A stretch of 64,000 nucleotides of DNA from Mycolicibacterium monacense. Its GTDB lineage: Bacteria > Actinomycetota > Actinomycetes > Mycobacteriales > Mycobacteriaceae. The notes below the pieces were generated by a model, which was given only the letters and a program-made list of their open reading frames with translations, was not told the DNA's origin and did no database searches. The stretch lies in assembly GCF_010731575.1 (NCBI RefSeq), contig NZ_AP022617.1, forward strand, positions 5,766,001 through 5,830,000. Direction: 5' to 3'. The position numbers were made by a program, and so were the translations under genes. Positions 7,746-18,111 of this stretch are shown piece by piece; positions within the stretch are counted from its first letter, which is position 1; the number at the start of each line of letters is the position of its first letter.

Positions 7746-8309
7746 TCACCAGATCGGTGCGGGTGCCTCTCCGAGCGGGTAGTAGCCGGGCAGCTTCTCA
7801 CCCGACAGCGACCGTTCGATGCGCTTCTGCATCGTGGGGGTCAGATCGCCCGACTCGATCAGCTTCGCGTACCCCTTCGCCACGTGGCCGAAGTCGAAGA
7901 AGTCGCGCTGCCACTCGATCAACAGCGACTCATCCTCCCCAACAGCGGCGAGCCGGAACCAGCTGCCGCCGATGCCGTAGATCTCGTCCTGGGTGCCGTC
8001 GGACTTGTTCACGATCTGCTTCCAGAAGCCGACGATCTCGTTCTGCTTCTCGTCGATGAGCACCTTCTGGTACTCGTAGACCCAGTTCTCGAGGCCTTCC
8101 ATCTCCAGTCCGAGCGCGACGTCGCGTATCTCCTCCTTGCCGATGCACATGACGTCTTCCTTCGGGCCGATGTTCCAGCCGTAGGTGGCGTCATCGGTGT
8201 AGAAATCGGCCAGCGGCTTCCAGTCACCCGCCTTCTCGGCGTCGCGGTTGGCCTGTAACCACCGCTCGACCCACTGCTCCAGTTCTTCGCGTTTGGAAGA
8301 TGAAGTCAT
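7746..8309 (-). CDS. SnoaL/NTF2-like conserved protein
   Basis: A 187-residue protein with an N-terminal NTF2-like segment (WVERWLQANRDAEKAGDWKPLADFY, TDDATYGWNIGP) and a longer C-terminal half with WKQIVNK and WFRLAAVG. It corresponds to Rv0762c by sequence character and position. The start is the ATG at 8309, which follows AAAGGCGG at good spacing; the upstream in-frame ATG at 8357 lies inside the ferredoxin gene. It is co-transcribed with the ferredoxin and cyp51. It may act as a ligand-binding or isomerase partner in the same pathway. Activity unknown. Confidence 0.85.
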   Translation of the reverse strand: MTSSSKREELEQWVERWLQANRDAEKAGDWKPLADFYTDDATYGWNIGPKEDVMCIGKEEIRDVALGLEMEGLENWVYEYQKVLIDEKQNEIVGFWKQIVNKSDGTQDEIYGIGGSWFRLAAVGEDESLLIEWQRDFFDFGHVAKGYAKLIESGDLTPTMQKRIERSLSGEKLPGYYPLGEAPAPIW

Positions 8310-8320
8310 CGTTCCGCCTT

Positions 8321-9884
<1,564 letters not shown>

Positions 9885-9891
9885 GCGGTTC

Positions 9892-10737
9892 CTATTCTCC
9901 CGTCGCTTCGCTCGCCCCGGAGAGGGCTTCCTCGTCGACTTTCAGTTGCTGACGTTCCTTGGTGTGCGCGAGCGGCGCTTCGGGCTGCAACTCCATGTTC
10001 GCGATGAAACCGCCGCGGGGGGTTTCGGCGACGAAGGTGATGGCCCGGGCCAGGTCGGCGGCGCGCAGGAAGTAGTCGTGGCGCGCCTGGCCCCATTTGG
10101 CCCAGTCCTCGAGCGCCGGCCCGATCAGCTCGGCCGGCAGGCTCCAGCCCATCGACGTCTTCGTCGGCCCGGGGTGCACGATCGAGGCGCGTACGCCGGT
10201 TCCTTCGAGTTCCATCTGGTAATTGGTGACCATCGCGACGAGCGCAGCCTTGGCAGCTCCGTAGGCGCCCATGTGCGGCCGCTGCCGCAGAGCCACATCG
10301 GATCCGACGAAGATCAAATCCCCGCGTTGCCGTTCGATCATGCCGGGCAGGACGGCCCCGGCGACCCGGTTGGCGCCGATCAGGTGGATCTGTATCTGCG
10401 ATTCGAACTGTTCGGTGCTGATGTCGGCCAGCTTCCCGAAGTACGTGTCGCCGGCCCCGGCGACCAGCACCTCGATGTCGCCGAGCTCTGAGGTGGTCTG
10501 CTCGACGGCCGCTTTCACCGAATCGGGGTCGGTGACATCGAGATGGACCGCGATGGCCTCGCCCCCTTCGGCGCGGATGGTGTCGACGATCTCCTGGCAC
10601 TTCTCCACCCGGCGGGCTCCGAGGGCGACCGGAAAACCGTGGGCGGCAAGCTCGATCGCCGTCGCGGCGCCGATACCGGAGGAGGCGCCGGCCACCAGCG
10701 CTGGTCGGCGGTCGGGCAGGGGCTCGAAACGTGGCAT
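9892..10737 (-). CDS. short-chain dehydrogenase/reductase
   Basis: A 281-residue SDR with the cofactor motif GASSGIG near residue 18, an Asp after a beta strand (HLDVTD), AGAGDTYFG in place of NNAG, the Ser-containing VGSDVALRQ strand and the YGAAKAA active site (Tyr-x-x-x-Lys). It matches Rv0765c in position. It ends with a 30-residue Glu/Ala-rich tail. Placement between cyp123 (11 bp) and cyp51 (7 bp) suggests oxidation or reduction of a P450-derived hydroxyl or ketone. Confidence 0.92.
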   Translation of the reverse strand: MPRFEPLPDRRPALVAGASSGIGAATAIELAAHGFPVALGARRVEKCQEIVDTIRAEGGEAIAVHLDVTDPDSVKAAVEQTTSELGDIEVLVAGAGDTYFGKLADISTEQFESQIQIHLIGANRVAGAVLPGMIERQRGDLIFVGSDVALRQRPHMGAYGAAKAALVAMVTNYQMELEGTGVRASIVHPGPTKTSMGWSLPAELIGPALEDWAKWGQARHDYFLRAADLARAITFVAETPRGGFIANMELQPEAPLAHTKERQQLKVDEEALSGASEATGE

Positions 10738-10748
10738 CAGACGGTCCT

Positions 10749-11957
10749 TCAGCGGGTCTGGACGGTGATCGGAAGATGGGCGAACCCGCGGACATTGCTC
10801 GAGTGAACGCGGACGGCGTTGGCCTCGTCGACCTCGTATCCACGGATTCGTTTGACCAGCTCGGTGAGCGCCACCCGGGCCTCCATGCGGGCCAGGTGGG
10901 CGCCGAGGCAGAAGTGCGCGCCGCTGCCGAAACTCATGAGCTTCGAACCGATGTCACGGCCGATCACATAGGAGTCGGGATCGTCGAACACACGCTCGTC
11001 GCGATGTGCCGAACCGGGCAGCAGAAGTACCACGTCCCCGTCGGGAATGGGGGTGTCGTAGAGCGTGAGATCGCCGACGACCGTGCGGGCCAGGATCTGG
11101 CTCGAGGTGTCGTAACGCAGGGTTTCCTCCACCCACAGCGGCACCCGGTCGATGTCGTCGTACACCTGGGTCAGCTGGTCGGGGTTCTTGTGACCCCAGA
11201 ACGCCGCGTTGGCAAGCAGTTTCGTGGTCGTCTCGTTGCCGGCGATCACCATCAGGAACATGAAGCCGAGCACTTCTTCGTCGGTGAGGCGGTCACCGTC
11301 GATCTCGGCTTCGAGCAGGGCCGAGGTGAGATCGTCGGTGAGTTTCTTGCGACGCTCGGCGACCATGTCCTGGTAGTAGACGATCAGGTTGAGCGACGCC
11401 TCGATCGCCTCGGCCGGTACGTCGTTGACGCCGTCCTCGCGGTGCATCACCCCGTCGGCGAGTGCACGGATGCGGTCCCGGTCCGCCTCGGGTACGCCCA
11501 TCAGCTCCGAGATCACGTCCATCGGCAGCTTGCCGGCGAATTCGGCGACGTAGTCGACGGTTCCGTCACCGGCCCTCTCGAGCATCGTGTCGAGATGCTT
11601 GAGGGTCAGCTCCGTCACCCGCGGCTCCAGTTCACGGATGCGGCGCGGGGTGAAGCCCTTCGAGACCAACGTGCGCAGTCGCAGATGCGCCGGATCGTCC
11701 ATCGCGAGGAACGACATCGTCTTCGACGCGTGCGGCCCCCGCGACACCGGATCGAGCGAGACGCCGAACTTGTTCGACAGCGTTGTGCTGTTCCGGAAAC
11801 CCTGCAGCACGTCGGCGTGGCGGGACAGCGCCCAGAAGCCGAGTTCCTCGTTGCGGTAGAGCGGAGCCTCGTCGCGCAACCGCTTGTAGTACGGGTACGG
11901 GTCTTCGTGGAAGTCGTAGTCGTACGGGTCGAGTACGACGTCGCTGGTCAGGGTCAC
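10749..11957 (-). CDS. cyp123: cytochrome P450 CYP123
   Basis: A 402-residue P450 with the I-helix MVIAGNETTT, the K-helix EETLRYDTSS and the heme loop FGSGAHFCLGAHLARME (Cys near residue 347). Position and length match Rv0766c/cyp123. The GTG at 11957 overlaps the TGA of the TetR gene (GTGA), so the two genes are translationally coupled. The open frame running upstream to 12632 is not part of the gene. Substrate unknown; the company of CYP51, SDRs and NTF2-like proteins points to a polycyclic or isoprenoid ligand. Confidence 0.93.
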   Translation of the reverse strand: MTLTSDVVLDPYDYDFHEDPYPYYKRLRDEAPLYRNEELGFWALSRHADVLQGFRNSTTLSNKFGVSLDPVSRGPHASKTMSFLAMDDPAHLRLRTLVSKGFTPRRIRELEPRVTELTLKHLDTMLERAGDGTVDYVAEFAGKLPMDVISELMGVPEADRDRIRALADGVMHREDGVNDVPAEAIEASLNLIVYYQDMVAERRKKLTDDLTSALLEAEIDGDRLTDEEVLGFMFLMVIAGNETTTKLLANAAFWGHKNPDQLTQVYDDIDRVPLWVEETLRYDTSSQILARTVVGDLTLYDTPIPDGDVVLLLPGSAHRDERVFDDPDSYVIGRDIGSKLMSFGSGAHFCLGAHLARMEARVALTELVKRIRGYEVDEANAVRVHSSNVRGFAHLPITVQTR

Positions 11958-12565
11958 TGCGTGTCTCCCGAGCTTTTGTTCATCTGGTCCTCTCCGAGGA
12001 CGAGGCCGACGACGTAGGTGAGCCGGTCTGCGATCTCGTGGTAGGTGAAGACGCCGCTGCCCGCGTTGACCAGCGCGCCGAAGAACGTCATCTCCAGCGC
12101 CGACACCTTGCGGGGGTCCGCACCGGGCCCGATGGCCGAGGTGATGCGCTTGTGGATCTCGGCGCCGATGCGGTCGCGCGCCGTGCGGACGGCGGCGTCG
12201 CTGTTGCTCAGCAGGGCCGTGGTGCAGGCGGCCGCGACCTCGGGTTCGTCGGCGAGGATCAGCGTCATGCTGCGCAGCGCCTTGTCCACCCGCGTCGGCA
12301 TGCTGTCGTTGACGTCGGTGAAGTACGGCACCTGGCGGATGAGGTCGAGGTAGACCTCGGCGATCAGGTGGTTCTTCGACGAGAAGTACGTGTAGGCGGT
12401 GGCCGGTGCGACCCTGGCGCGTGCCGCCACGGCCCGGACCGTCAGGTCGGCGTAGGACGATTCGCGCAGCATCTCGACGCCGGCGGACAGCACCTTTCGG
12501 AAGGTTTCCTCCTGCCGACGGTTGCGCGGCCTCTCCGGAAGCGCAGCCACTGCATCGCTGGACAC
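11954..12565 (-). CDS. TetR-family repressor heading the cyp123/cyp51 operon
   Basis: A 203-residue regulator. The N-terminal HTH is at about residues 20-65 (VRAVAARARVAPATAYTYFSSKNHLIAEVY), followed by a helical ligand domain. It corresponds to Rv0767c. It is the first gene of the leftward operon and is divergent from aldA. The GTG start overlaps a GGACA-N2-TGTCC inverted repeat, and a second copy lies before aldA. These are likely its own operators, so it would control both operons and itself. The effector is presumably a substrate of the encoded enzymes. Confidence 0.92.
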   Translation of the reverse strand: MSSDAVAALPERPRNRRQEETFRKVLSAGVEMLRESSYADLTVRAVAARARVAPATAYTYFSSKNHLIAEVYLDLIRQVPYFTDVNDSMPTRVDKALRSMTLILADEPEVAAACTTALLSNSDAAVRTARDRIGAEIHKRITSAIGPGADPRKVSALEMTFFGALVNAGSGVFTYHEIADRLTYVVGLVLGEDQMNKSSGDTQ

Positions 12566-12571
12566 ATGTCC
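12560..12571. promoter_or_regulatory. candidate TetR operator 1 (GGACA-N2-TGTCC)
   Basis: GGACACATGTCC, with symmetry extending one more base each side (T...A), overlaps the GTG start of the TetR gene. The same 5-2-5 palindrome recurs at 12672. Confidence 0.5.
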
Positions 12572-12671
12572 AAGTTATCCGACGGTACGGGCGGTAGGCA
12601 AGCGTGGATTTCGATCCTCGGATGCTTGCCACCTCGGTAGATCGGCGTCTATGGTTCGAAAGGAGACAGCC

Positions 12672-12683
12672 GGACAGTTGTCC
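12672..12683. promoter_or_regulatory. candidate TetR operator 2 (GGACA-N2-TGTCC)
   Basis: GGACAGTTGTCC lies 23 bp before the aldA ATG, where a bound dimer would block transcription initiation or elongation. Confidence 0.5.
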
Positions 12684-12706
12684 AGTGCAGTGGAGTGGGA
12701 GTTCGG

Positions 12707-14176
12707 ATGGCGATACTGGCCAACGGCGAGAGCCGACTGCTGATCGACGGCAAGCTGGTCGCGGGCACGGCGGGGACGTTCCCCACCGTGAACCCGGCCA
12801 CCGAGGAAGTGCTCGGTGTGGCGGCCGACGCCGACAGCGACGACATGGGCCGCGCCATCGCGGCGGCCCGCTCGGCGTTCGACGACACCGACTGGTCGAC
12901 CAACACCGAACTGCGGGTGCGTTGCCTGCGTCAGCTCAAGGACGCGCTGCGCGAACACGTGGAAGAGATGCGCGACATCACGGTCGCCGAAGTGGGCGCA
13001 CCCCGGATGCTGACCTCCGGCGCGCAACTCGAAGGACCGATCGACGACCTCTCGTTCGCCGCGGACACCGCCGAAACCTACGAATGGCGTACCGATCTCG
13101 GCCACGCCACCCCCCAGGGCATCCCCACCCGTCGCACGCTGGCCCGCGAGGCCGTCGGCGTCGTCGGCGCCATCACCCCGTGGAACTTCCCGCACCAGAT
13201 CAACCTCGCCAAGGTCGGCCCGGCCCTCGCCGCGGGCAACACGCTGATCCTCAAACCCGCACCCGACACCCCGTGGTGTGCGGCGGCCGTCGGCGAGATC
13301 ATCGCCGAGCACACCGACTTCCCGCCGGGCGTCATCAACGTCGTCACCTCGAGTGACCACGCCGTCGGTGCGCTGCTGTCGCAGGATCCGCGGGTGGACA
13401 TGGTGTCGTTCACCGGGTCGACCGCGACCGGACGCGCCGTGATGACCGACGCCGCCGCGACCATCAAGAAGGTGTTCCTCGAACTCGGCGGCAAATCGGC
13501 GTTCCTGGTGCTCGACGACGCCGATCTGGCCGGTGCCTGCTCGATGGCGGCGTTCACCGCCGCGATGCACGCCGGGCAGGGCTGTGCGATCACGACCCGC
13601 CTGGTGGTGCCCCGGGCGAAATACGACGACGCGGTCGAGGCGGCGGCAGCCACCATGGGGTCGATCAAACCGGGTGACCCGACCAGCAAGCGCACCGTAT
13701 GCGGTCCGGTGATCTCGGCGCGTCAACGCGACCGGATCCAGGGCTACCTCGACCTCGCCCTGCAGGAGGGCGGCCGATTCGCTTGCGGCGGTGGGCGTCC
13801 CGCCGACCGCGACACCGGTTTCTTCATCGAGCCGACGGTGATCGCCGGCCTCGACAACAACGCCCGCGTGGCCCGGGAGGAGATCTTCGGCCCGGTGCTG
13901 ACGGTGATCGCCCACGACGGCGACGACGACGCCGTGCGCATCGCCAACGACTCGCCCTACGGGTTGAGCGGCACGGTGTTCAGCGGTGACGACGCCCGGG
14001 CTCAGGCGGTCGCCGCGCGCATGCGGGTCGGCACCGTCAACGTCAACGGCGGTATCTGGTACTCCGCGGACGCACCGTTCGGTGGCTACAAGCAGTCCGG
14101 GATCGGCCGCGAGATGGGCGTCGCCGGCTTCGAGGAGTACACCGAGATCAAACTCATTGCGACGGCAGCGAATTAA
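12707..14176 (+). CDS. aldA: aldehyde dehydrogenase (NAD(P)-dependent)
   Basis: An ALDH-superfamily enzyme of 489 residues. It has the NAD-binding IGPVNP-type loop (TPWNFPHQIN), the glycine strand FTGSTATGR, the general-base Glu in LELGGKSAF, the catalytic Cys in GQGCAITTR and EIFGPVL near the C-terminus. It corresponds to Rv0768. The ATG at 12707 is chosen because GGAGTGGGAG precedes it; a GTG 12 bases upstream is possible. It is the first gene of a rightward operon of five and is likely repressed by the divergent TetR. It probably oxidises an aldehyde from the P450/alcohol dehydrogenase side. Confidence 0.94.
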   Translation: MAILANGESRLLIDGKLVAGTAGTFPTVNPATEEVLGVAADADSDDMGRAIAAARSAFDDTDWSTNTELRVRCLRQLKDALREHVEEMRDITVAEVGAPRMLTSGAQLEGPIDDLSFAADTAETYEWRTDLGHATPQGIPTRRTLAREAVGVVGAITPWNFPHQINLAKVGPALAAGNTLILKPAPDTPWCAAAVGEIIAEHTDFPPGVINVVTSSDHAVGALLSQDPRVDMVSFTGSTATGRAVMTDAAATIKKVFLELGGKSAFLVLDDADLAGACSMAAFTAAMHAGQGCAITTRLVVPRAKYDDAVEAAAATMGSIKPGDPTSKRTVCGPVISARQRDRIQGYLDLALQEGGRFACGGGRPADRDTGFFIEPTVIAGLDNNARVAREEIFGPVLTVIAHDGDDDAVRIANDSPYGLSGTVFSGDDARAQAVAARMRVGTVNVNGGIWYSADAPFGGYKQSGIGREMGVAGFEEYTEIKLIATAAN

Positions 14177-14185
14177 GGAGCTTTG

Positions 14186-14950
14186 ATGGTCAACTACGGC
14201 GACGAGTTCAAGGACAAGGTCGCGATCGTCACCGGGGCGGGTGGCGGCATCGGTCAGGCGTACGCCGAGGCGCTGGCCCGGGAGGGCGCCGCGGTCGTGG
14301 TGGCCGACATCAACGTCGACGGCGCCCAGAAGGTGGCCGACGGCATCAAGGGCGAGGGTGGCAATGCCCTGGCCGTGCGCGTCGACGTCTCCGATCCCGA
14401 CTCCGCCAAAGAGATGGCCGCGCAGACGCTCTCGGAGTTCGGCGGCATCGACTACCTGGTCAACAACGCCGCGATCTTCGGCGGGATGAAGCTCGACTTC
14501 TTGATCACCGTCGACTGGGACTACTACAAGAAGTTCATGAGCGTGAACCTCGACGGCGCACTGGTGTGCACGCGCGCGGTCTACCGCAAGATGGCCAAAC
14601 GCGGCGGTGGGGCGATCGTCAACCAGTCGTCGACCGCGGCGTGGCTGTACTCGAATTTCTACGGCCTGGCCAAGGTCGGCATCAACGGCCTGACCCAGCA
14701 GCTGGCCACCGAACTGGGTGGGCAGAACATCCGGGTCAACGCGATCGCGCCGGGGCCCATCGACACCGAGGCCAACCGGACCACCACACCGCAGGAGATG
14801 GTCGCCGACATCGTCAAGGGCATCCCGTTGTCGCGGATGGGCCAACCCGAGGATCTGGTCGGGATGTGCCTGTTCCTGTTGTCGGATCAGGCGAAATGGA
14901 TCACCGGGCAGATCTTCAACGTCGACGGCGGACAGATCATTCGGTCATGA
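14186..14950 (+). CDS. short-chain dehydrogenase/reductase
   Basis: A 254-residue SDR with GAGGGIG near residue 17, the Asp-type NAD preference site (ADINVD), NNAA, the catalytic Ser in NQSSTAAW and Y-x-x-x-K in FYGLAKVG, and the C-terminal INVDGG motif. It is homologous to Rv0769. An AAGGAG Shine-Dalgarno lies 5 nt before the ATG; a TTG three bases upstream is not preferred. The gap to aldA is 9 bp, and the stop overlaps the next gene's ATG. Confidence 0.93.
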   Translation: MVNYGDEFKDKVAIVTGAGGGIGQAYAEALAREGAAVVVADINVDGAQKVADGIKGEGGNALAVRVDVSDPDSAKEMAAQTLSEFGGIDYLVNNAAIFGGMKLDFLITVDWDYYKKFMSVNLDGALVCTRAVYRKMAKRGGGAIVNQSSTAAWLYSNFYGLAKVGINGLTQQLATELGGQNIRVNAIAPGPIDTEANRTTTPQEMVADIVKGIPLSRMGQPEDLVGMCLFLLSDQAKWITGQIFNVDGGQIIRS

Positions 14951-15807
14951 GCGATCTGAAATACGGCTACATCGGCCTGGGCAACATGGGTGCGCCGATG
15001 GCCAAACGGCTGACCGGCTGGCCGGGCGGGCTCATCGTGTTCGACGTGCGTCCCGACGCCATGGCGCCGTTGGTCGAGGCCGGCGCCGCGCAGGCCGACG
15101 ACGTCGCCGACGTCGCCGACGCCGACATCATCAGCATCACCGTCCTCAACGACGAGCAGGTACGCCACGTGGTCGCCGAGCTCGTGCCGCGCGCCAAGCC
15201 CGGCACCGTCATCGCGATCCACTCGACGATCAGCCCCGACACCGCGGTCGAACTCGCCAAGGAGTTGCGGTCGCAGGACATCCACGTCGTCGACGCCCCG
15301 GTCAGCGGCGGGGCGGGCGCTGCCGAGAAGGGCGAGCTGGCCGTCATGGTCGGCGCCGAGCGCTCGGTCTACGAGCGCGTCAAGCCGGCGTTCAAACAGT
15401 GGGCGTCCGTTGTGGTCCATGCCGGTGAGCCCGGCGCGGGGACACGGATGAAGTTGGCGCGCAACATGTTGACGTTCACCGGCTTCGCCGCGGCGTGCGA
15501 GGCGATGACCCTGGCGGAGAAGGCGGGCCTGGATCTGCAGGCGCTGGGCCGGGTGGTTCGCCACAGCGACGCGCAGTCCGGTGGCCCGGGCGCGATCATC
15601 GTCCGCGAGAACATGCGGCCACTCGACCACGACAACTTCCTCTACGACATGTTCCTGCACACCCGCGGCCTCGCGGAGAAGGATCTGGGGCTCGCGCTGA
15701 CGCTCGGTGAGGAACTCGACGTCGACCTGCCGCTGGCGCAGGTGGCGCTGCAGAATCTGGCGGCCGGCCTGGGTGTGCCGCACGTGGAATCCAGCACGGA
15801 GGAGTGA
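14947..15807 (+). CDS. NAD-dependent beta-hydroxyacid dehydrogenase (3-hydroxyisobutyrate dehydrogenase family)
   Basis: A 286-residue protein with the N-terminal Rossmann signature GYIGLGNMGAPMAKRL, the substrate-site DAPVSGGAGAAEKG motif and the catalytic Lys region (GTRMKLARNM). The family includes 3-hydroxyisobutyrate, tartronate-semialdehyde and 6-phosphogluconate dehydrogenases; the real substrate cannot be fixed from sequence. It corresponds to Rv0770. ATGA overlap with the preceding SDR. Confidence 0.92.
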   Translation: MSDLKYGYIGLGNMGAPMAKRLTGWPGGLIVFDVRPDAMAPLVEAGAAQADDVADVADADIISITVLNDEQVRHVVAELVPRAKPGTVIAIHSTISPDTAVELAKELRSQDIHVVDAPVSGGAGAAEKGELAVMVGAERSVYERVKPAFKQWASVVVHAGEPGAGTRMKLARNMLTFTGFAAACEAMTLAEKAGLDLQALGRVVRHSDAQSGGPGAIIVRENMRPLDHDNFLYDMFLHTRGLAEKDLGLALTLGEELDVDLPLAQVALQNLAAGLGVPHVESSTEE

Positions 15808-15812
15808 GCGGA

Positions 15813-16253
15813 ATGGACGAATTGCGCCGCAAGGGTTTGGCGAAGATGAACGAGGTCTACGGCTGGGAGATGCCGGACATGCCCGGCGACTACTTCGCAC
15901 TGACCGCCGACCATCTCTTCGGGACCATCTGGAGTCGGCCGGGGCTGTCGATGCGCGAGAAGCGCATGATGACCTTGACGTGCGTCACCGCGTTGGGAAT
16001 CACCGACCTGGCCGAGATCCAGGTCAACGCCGCGCTGGCCAACGGGGAGCTCAGCGAGGAGGAGCTCAAGGAGATGGCGATCTTCCTGACCCACTACCTC
16101 GGCTTCCCGCTGGGCTCGAAGCTCGACGGCGTGGTCACCAAAGTGGCGGGCCAACGCAAGAAGGCCGCCGCCAAGGGGGCGGGCGAGGACAAGAAGGCGA
16201 ACGTCAACGCCGCGCTCAACATGCATTCGGGGAGCAGCCTCGATGATGAGTAG
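15813..16253 (+). CDS. carboxymuconolactone decarboxylase (CMD/AhpD-like) family protein
   Basis: A 146-residue all-alpha protein of the CMD family (MREKRMMTLTCVTALG, then EIQVNAALANGELSEEEL, then FLTHYLGFPLG). It lacks a CxxC, so it is not a peroxidase-type AhpD. It ends in a Lys/Ala-rich tail. It corresponds to Rv0771. GGAGGAG lies 8 nt before the ATG at 15813, which is better placed than the GTG at 15804. The family includes gamma-carboxymuconolactone decarboxylases of aromatic degradation, but a decarboxylase role here is an inference. Confidence 0.88.
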   Translation: MDELRRKGLAKMNEVYGWEMPDMPGDYFALTADHLFGTIWSRPGLSMREKRMMTLTCVTALGITDLAEIQVNAALANGELSEEELKEMAIFLTHYLGFPLGSKLDGVVTKVAGQRKKAAAKGAGEDKKANVNAALNMHSGSSLDDE

Positions 16254-17469
16254 GTACGCCGCACTGTCGCGCGAGGAACTCGCCACGCTGGTGCCGGAGC
16301 TGCTGCTGATCGGCCAGCTCATCGACCGGTCCGGAATGGCCTGGTGCATCTCGAATTTCGGCCGCGAGGAGATGCTGCAGATCGCGATCGAGGAGTGGGC
16401 CGGTGCCAGCCCGCTCTACACGAAACGGATGCAGAAGGCGCTGAAGTACGAGGGCGTCGACGTCATCACGATCTTCAAGGGTCTGCAACTCGACATCGGC
16501 GCCCCGCCGCAGTTCATGGATTTCCGTTACACCGTCCACGACCGCTGGCACGGCGAGTTCCACCTCGACCACTGCGGTGCGCTGCTCGACGTCGAACCGA
16601 TGGGCGAGGACTACGTCCGTGGCATGTGCCACGACATCGAGGACCCGACGTTCGACGCCACCGCGCTGGCCACCAACCGTCGGTGTCAGGTGCGTCCGAT
16701 CCACCGTCCACCCAGGACACCGGCCGACCGGCATCCGCACTGCCGCTGGACGGTCATCATCGACGAGTCCTATCCCGAGGTCGACTTCATTCCGCAACTC
16801 GACATCGTCTCGGCGAGCCGCGCCTACAACACCGACCTCGAGCCGATCGACCCGGACGACGAGGGCATGTCCGACTACTCGGGCCCGCTGCTGTCCGATG
16901 TCGACTTCGGGGCGTTCTCGCACTCCGCGCTGGTCCGGATCGCCGACGAAGTCTGTCTGCAGATGCACCTGCTGGTGCTGTCGTTCAACCTGGCCGTCGC
17001 GGCGCGCGCGAAGGACGATCCGGCGTTGGCGCGCACGATCCGGACCAAGCAGCTCATCGGCATCGCCGGTGTCGCGGCCGAGCGAATCCGCAAGGCGCTC
17101 AACCTGTCCAAGGATGTCAAGGGTGCGTTGCGGGTGCTCGAGCTGCATCCCCTGCTGAACCCGGCGGCCTACGTCTGGGCCGACGTCGACCCCGGGTTCC
17201 TGCACGTCCGCTCGTCACCGGCGCACGAGGACGGCTCCTGGATCTCGCTGGTCTCCCCGGCCGCCGACCTGCCGTTACAGGCGATCGTGCAAGCGGTGGA
17301 CCCGCACCTGCGCGCCGAGGTCTCCGGCACCGAGAGTGACTGGACCGTGCGCGTCATCGAGACCGACACCGCGGCCAAGGAACTGCCCGAGGTCGAGGTG
17401 TGCAAGTTCAGCGGCGGGGCGTCGTGGGAGTTCGAGGACCGAAAGTCGTTGCCGCTGACGGTGGTCTGA
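16243..17469 (+). CDS. conserved protein of unknown function, coupled to the aldA operon
   Basis: A 408-residue soluble protein that I do not recognise with confidence. The N-terminal 90 residues are helical (LPELLLIGQLIDRSGMAWCIS). A His/Cys-rich core follows, with HDRWHGEFHLDHCGALLD and VRGMCHDIEDPTF around residues 95-140, then an RPIHRPPR...HPHCRW segment. The combination of several His, Cys and Asp could bind a metal or iron, and resembles hydrolases of small heterocyclic or amide substrates. It overlaps the preceding gene by 11 bp (ATGATGAGTAG), so it belongs to this operon and probably acts on the same compounds. Confidence 0.8.
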   Translation: MMSRYAALSREELATLVPELLLIGQLIDRSGMAWCISNFGREEMLQIAIEEWAGASPLYTKRMQKALKYEGVDVITIFKGLQLDIGAPPQFMDFRYTVHDRWHGEFHLDHCGALLDVEPMGEDYVRGMCHDIEDPTFDATALATNRRCQVRPIHRPPRTPADRHPHCRWTVIIDESYPEVDFIPQLDIVSASRAYNTDLEPIDPDDEGMSDYSGPLLSDVDFGAFSHSALVRIADEVCLQMHLLVLSFNLAVAARAKDDPALARTIRTKQLIGIAGVAAERIRKALNLSKDVKGALRVLELHPLLNPAAYVWADVDPGFLHVRSSPAHEDGSWISLVSPAADLPLQAIVQAVDPHLRAEVSGTESDWTVRVIETDTAAKELPEVEVCKFSGGASWEFEDRKSLPLTVV

Positions 17470-17492
17470 GCACCGATCCCGGAAAAGGGGAC

Positions 17493-18086
17493 TCAGCGGC
17501 GGACCGCGGCGCCCACCCAGCGGCGCAGGAACCCGCGCAGCGCCTCGCCCGTGCGCGGTGGGCGACCGGGGTCGACGACGAACGACTGGATGATGCGCAG
17601 CAGGTACTCGGCCAACTCGTCGAGATCCTCGTCGCTGAACCCGAGCCCGGTCCAGTCGACGTCGAACCGCCGCACCATCGCCTTGGCGAACTGCAGCGCC
17701 ACATCGGAGGTGACCGACTCCGAATGCACATCGGCGCGGCCGGGCGTGACGAGCAGGCCGATGTGCTTGTCCTCGGGCAGCCACTCCAACGCGGTGGCGA
17801 TGGCCTCGGTCACCGCGTCGGCGGGTTCGGTGATGCCCCGGACGTGTTCGGCCAACCTGTCGAGGAAACCGGCAGCGGCATGCACCGCCGCCTCCACGAG
17901 CAACGCCTCGGTGCTGGGGAAGTACCGGTAGACGGTCTGGCGCGTGACGCCGAGGGTGCGGGCCACATCGGCGATGCTCAGGTCGGCGCCGCGTTCGTCG
18001 ATCGCCCGGCCGGCGGCGGCCAGAATCCGTTCGACGGCTTCCTCGTCACTGGCCGGCGCCGAACCCGACCAGCCGTGGGTGCGCAT
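17493..18086 (-). CDS. TetR-family transcriptional regulator
   Basis: A 197-residue regulator with an N-terminal HTH at about residues 15-60 (LSIADVARTLGVTRQTVYRYFPSTEALLVEA). It starts 25 bp after the stop of the CYP125-type P450 gene on the same strand, so the pair is probably one operon. The C-terminal domain has a WTGLGFSDEDLDELAEYLLR segment of a TetR ligand-binding fold. The ATG is at 18086. It is convergent with the unknown gene ending at 17469. Confidence 0.88.
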   Translation of the reverse strand: MRTHGWSGSAPASDEEAVERILAAAGRAIDERGADLSIADVARTLGVTRQTVYRYFPSTEALLVEAAVHAAAGFLDRLAEHVRGITEPADAVTEAIATALEWLPEDKHIGLLVTPGRADVHSESVTSDVALQFAKAMVRRFDVDWTGLGFSDEDLDELAEYLLRIIQSFVVDPGRPPRTGEALRGFLRRWVGAAVRR

Positions 18087-18111
18087 GCGCAGATGCTACT
18101 TGGGACCCGCC

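Noticed and set aside
10749..12632. A 627-codon frame suggesting a fusion of a regulator-length segment to CYP123
   Set aside because: The first 225 codons are the out-of-frame shadow of the TetR gene; the P450 starts at the GTG at 11957.
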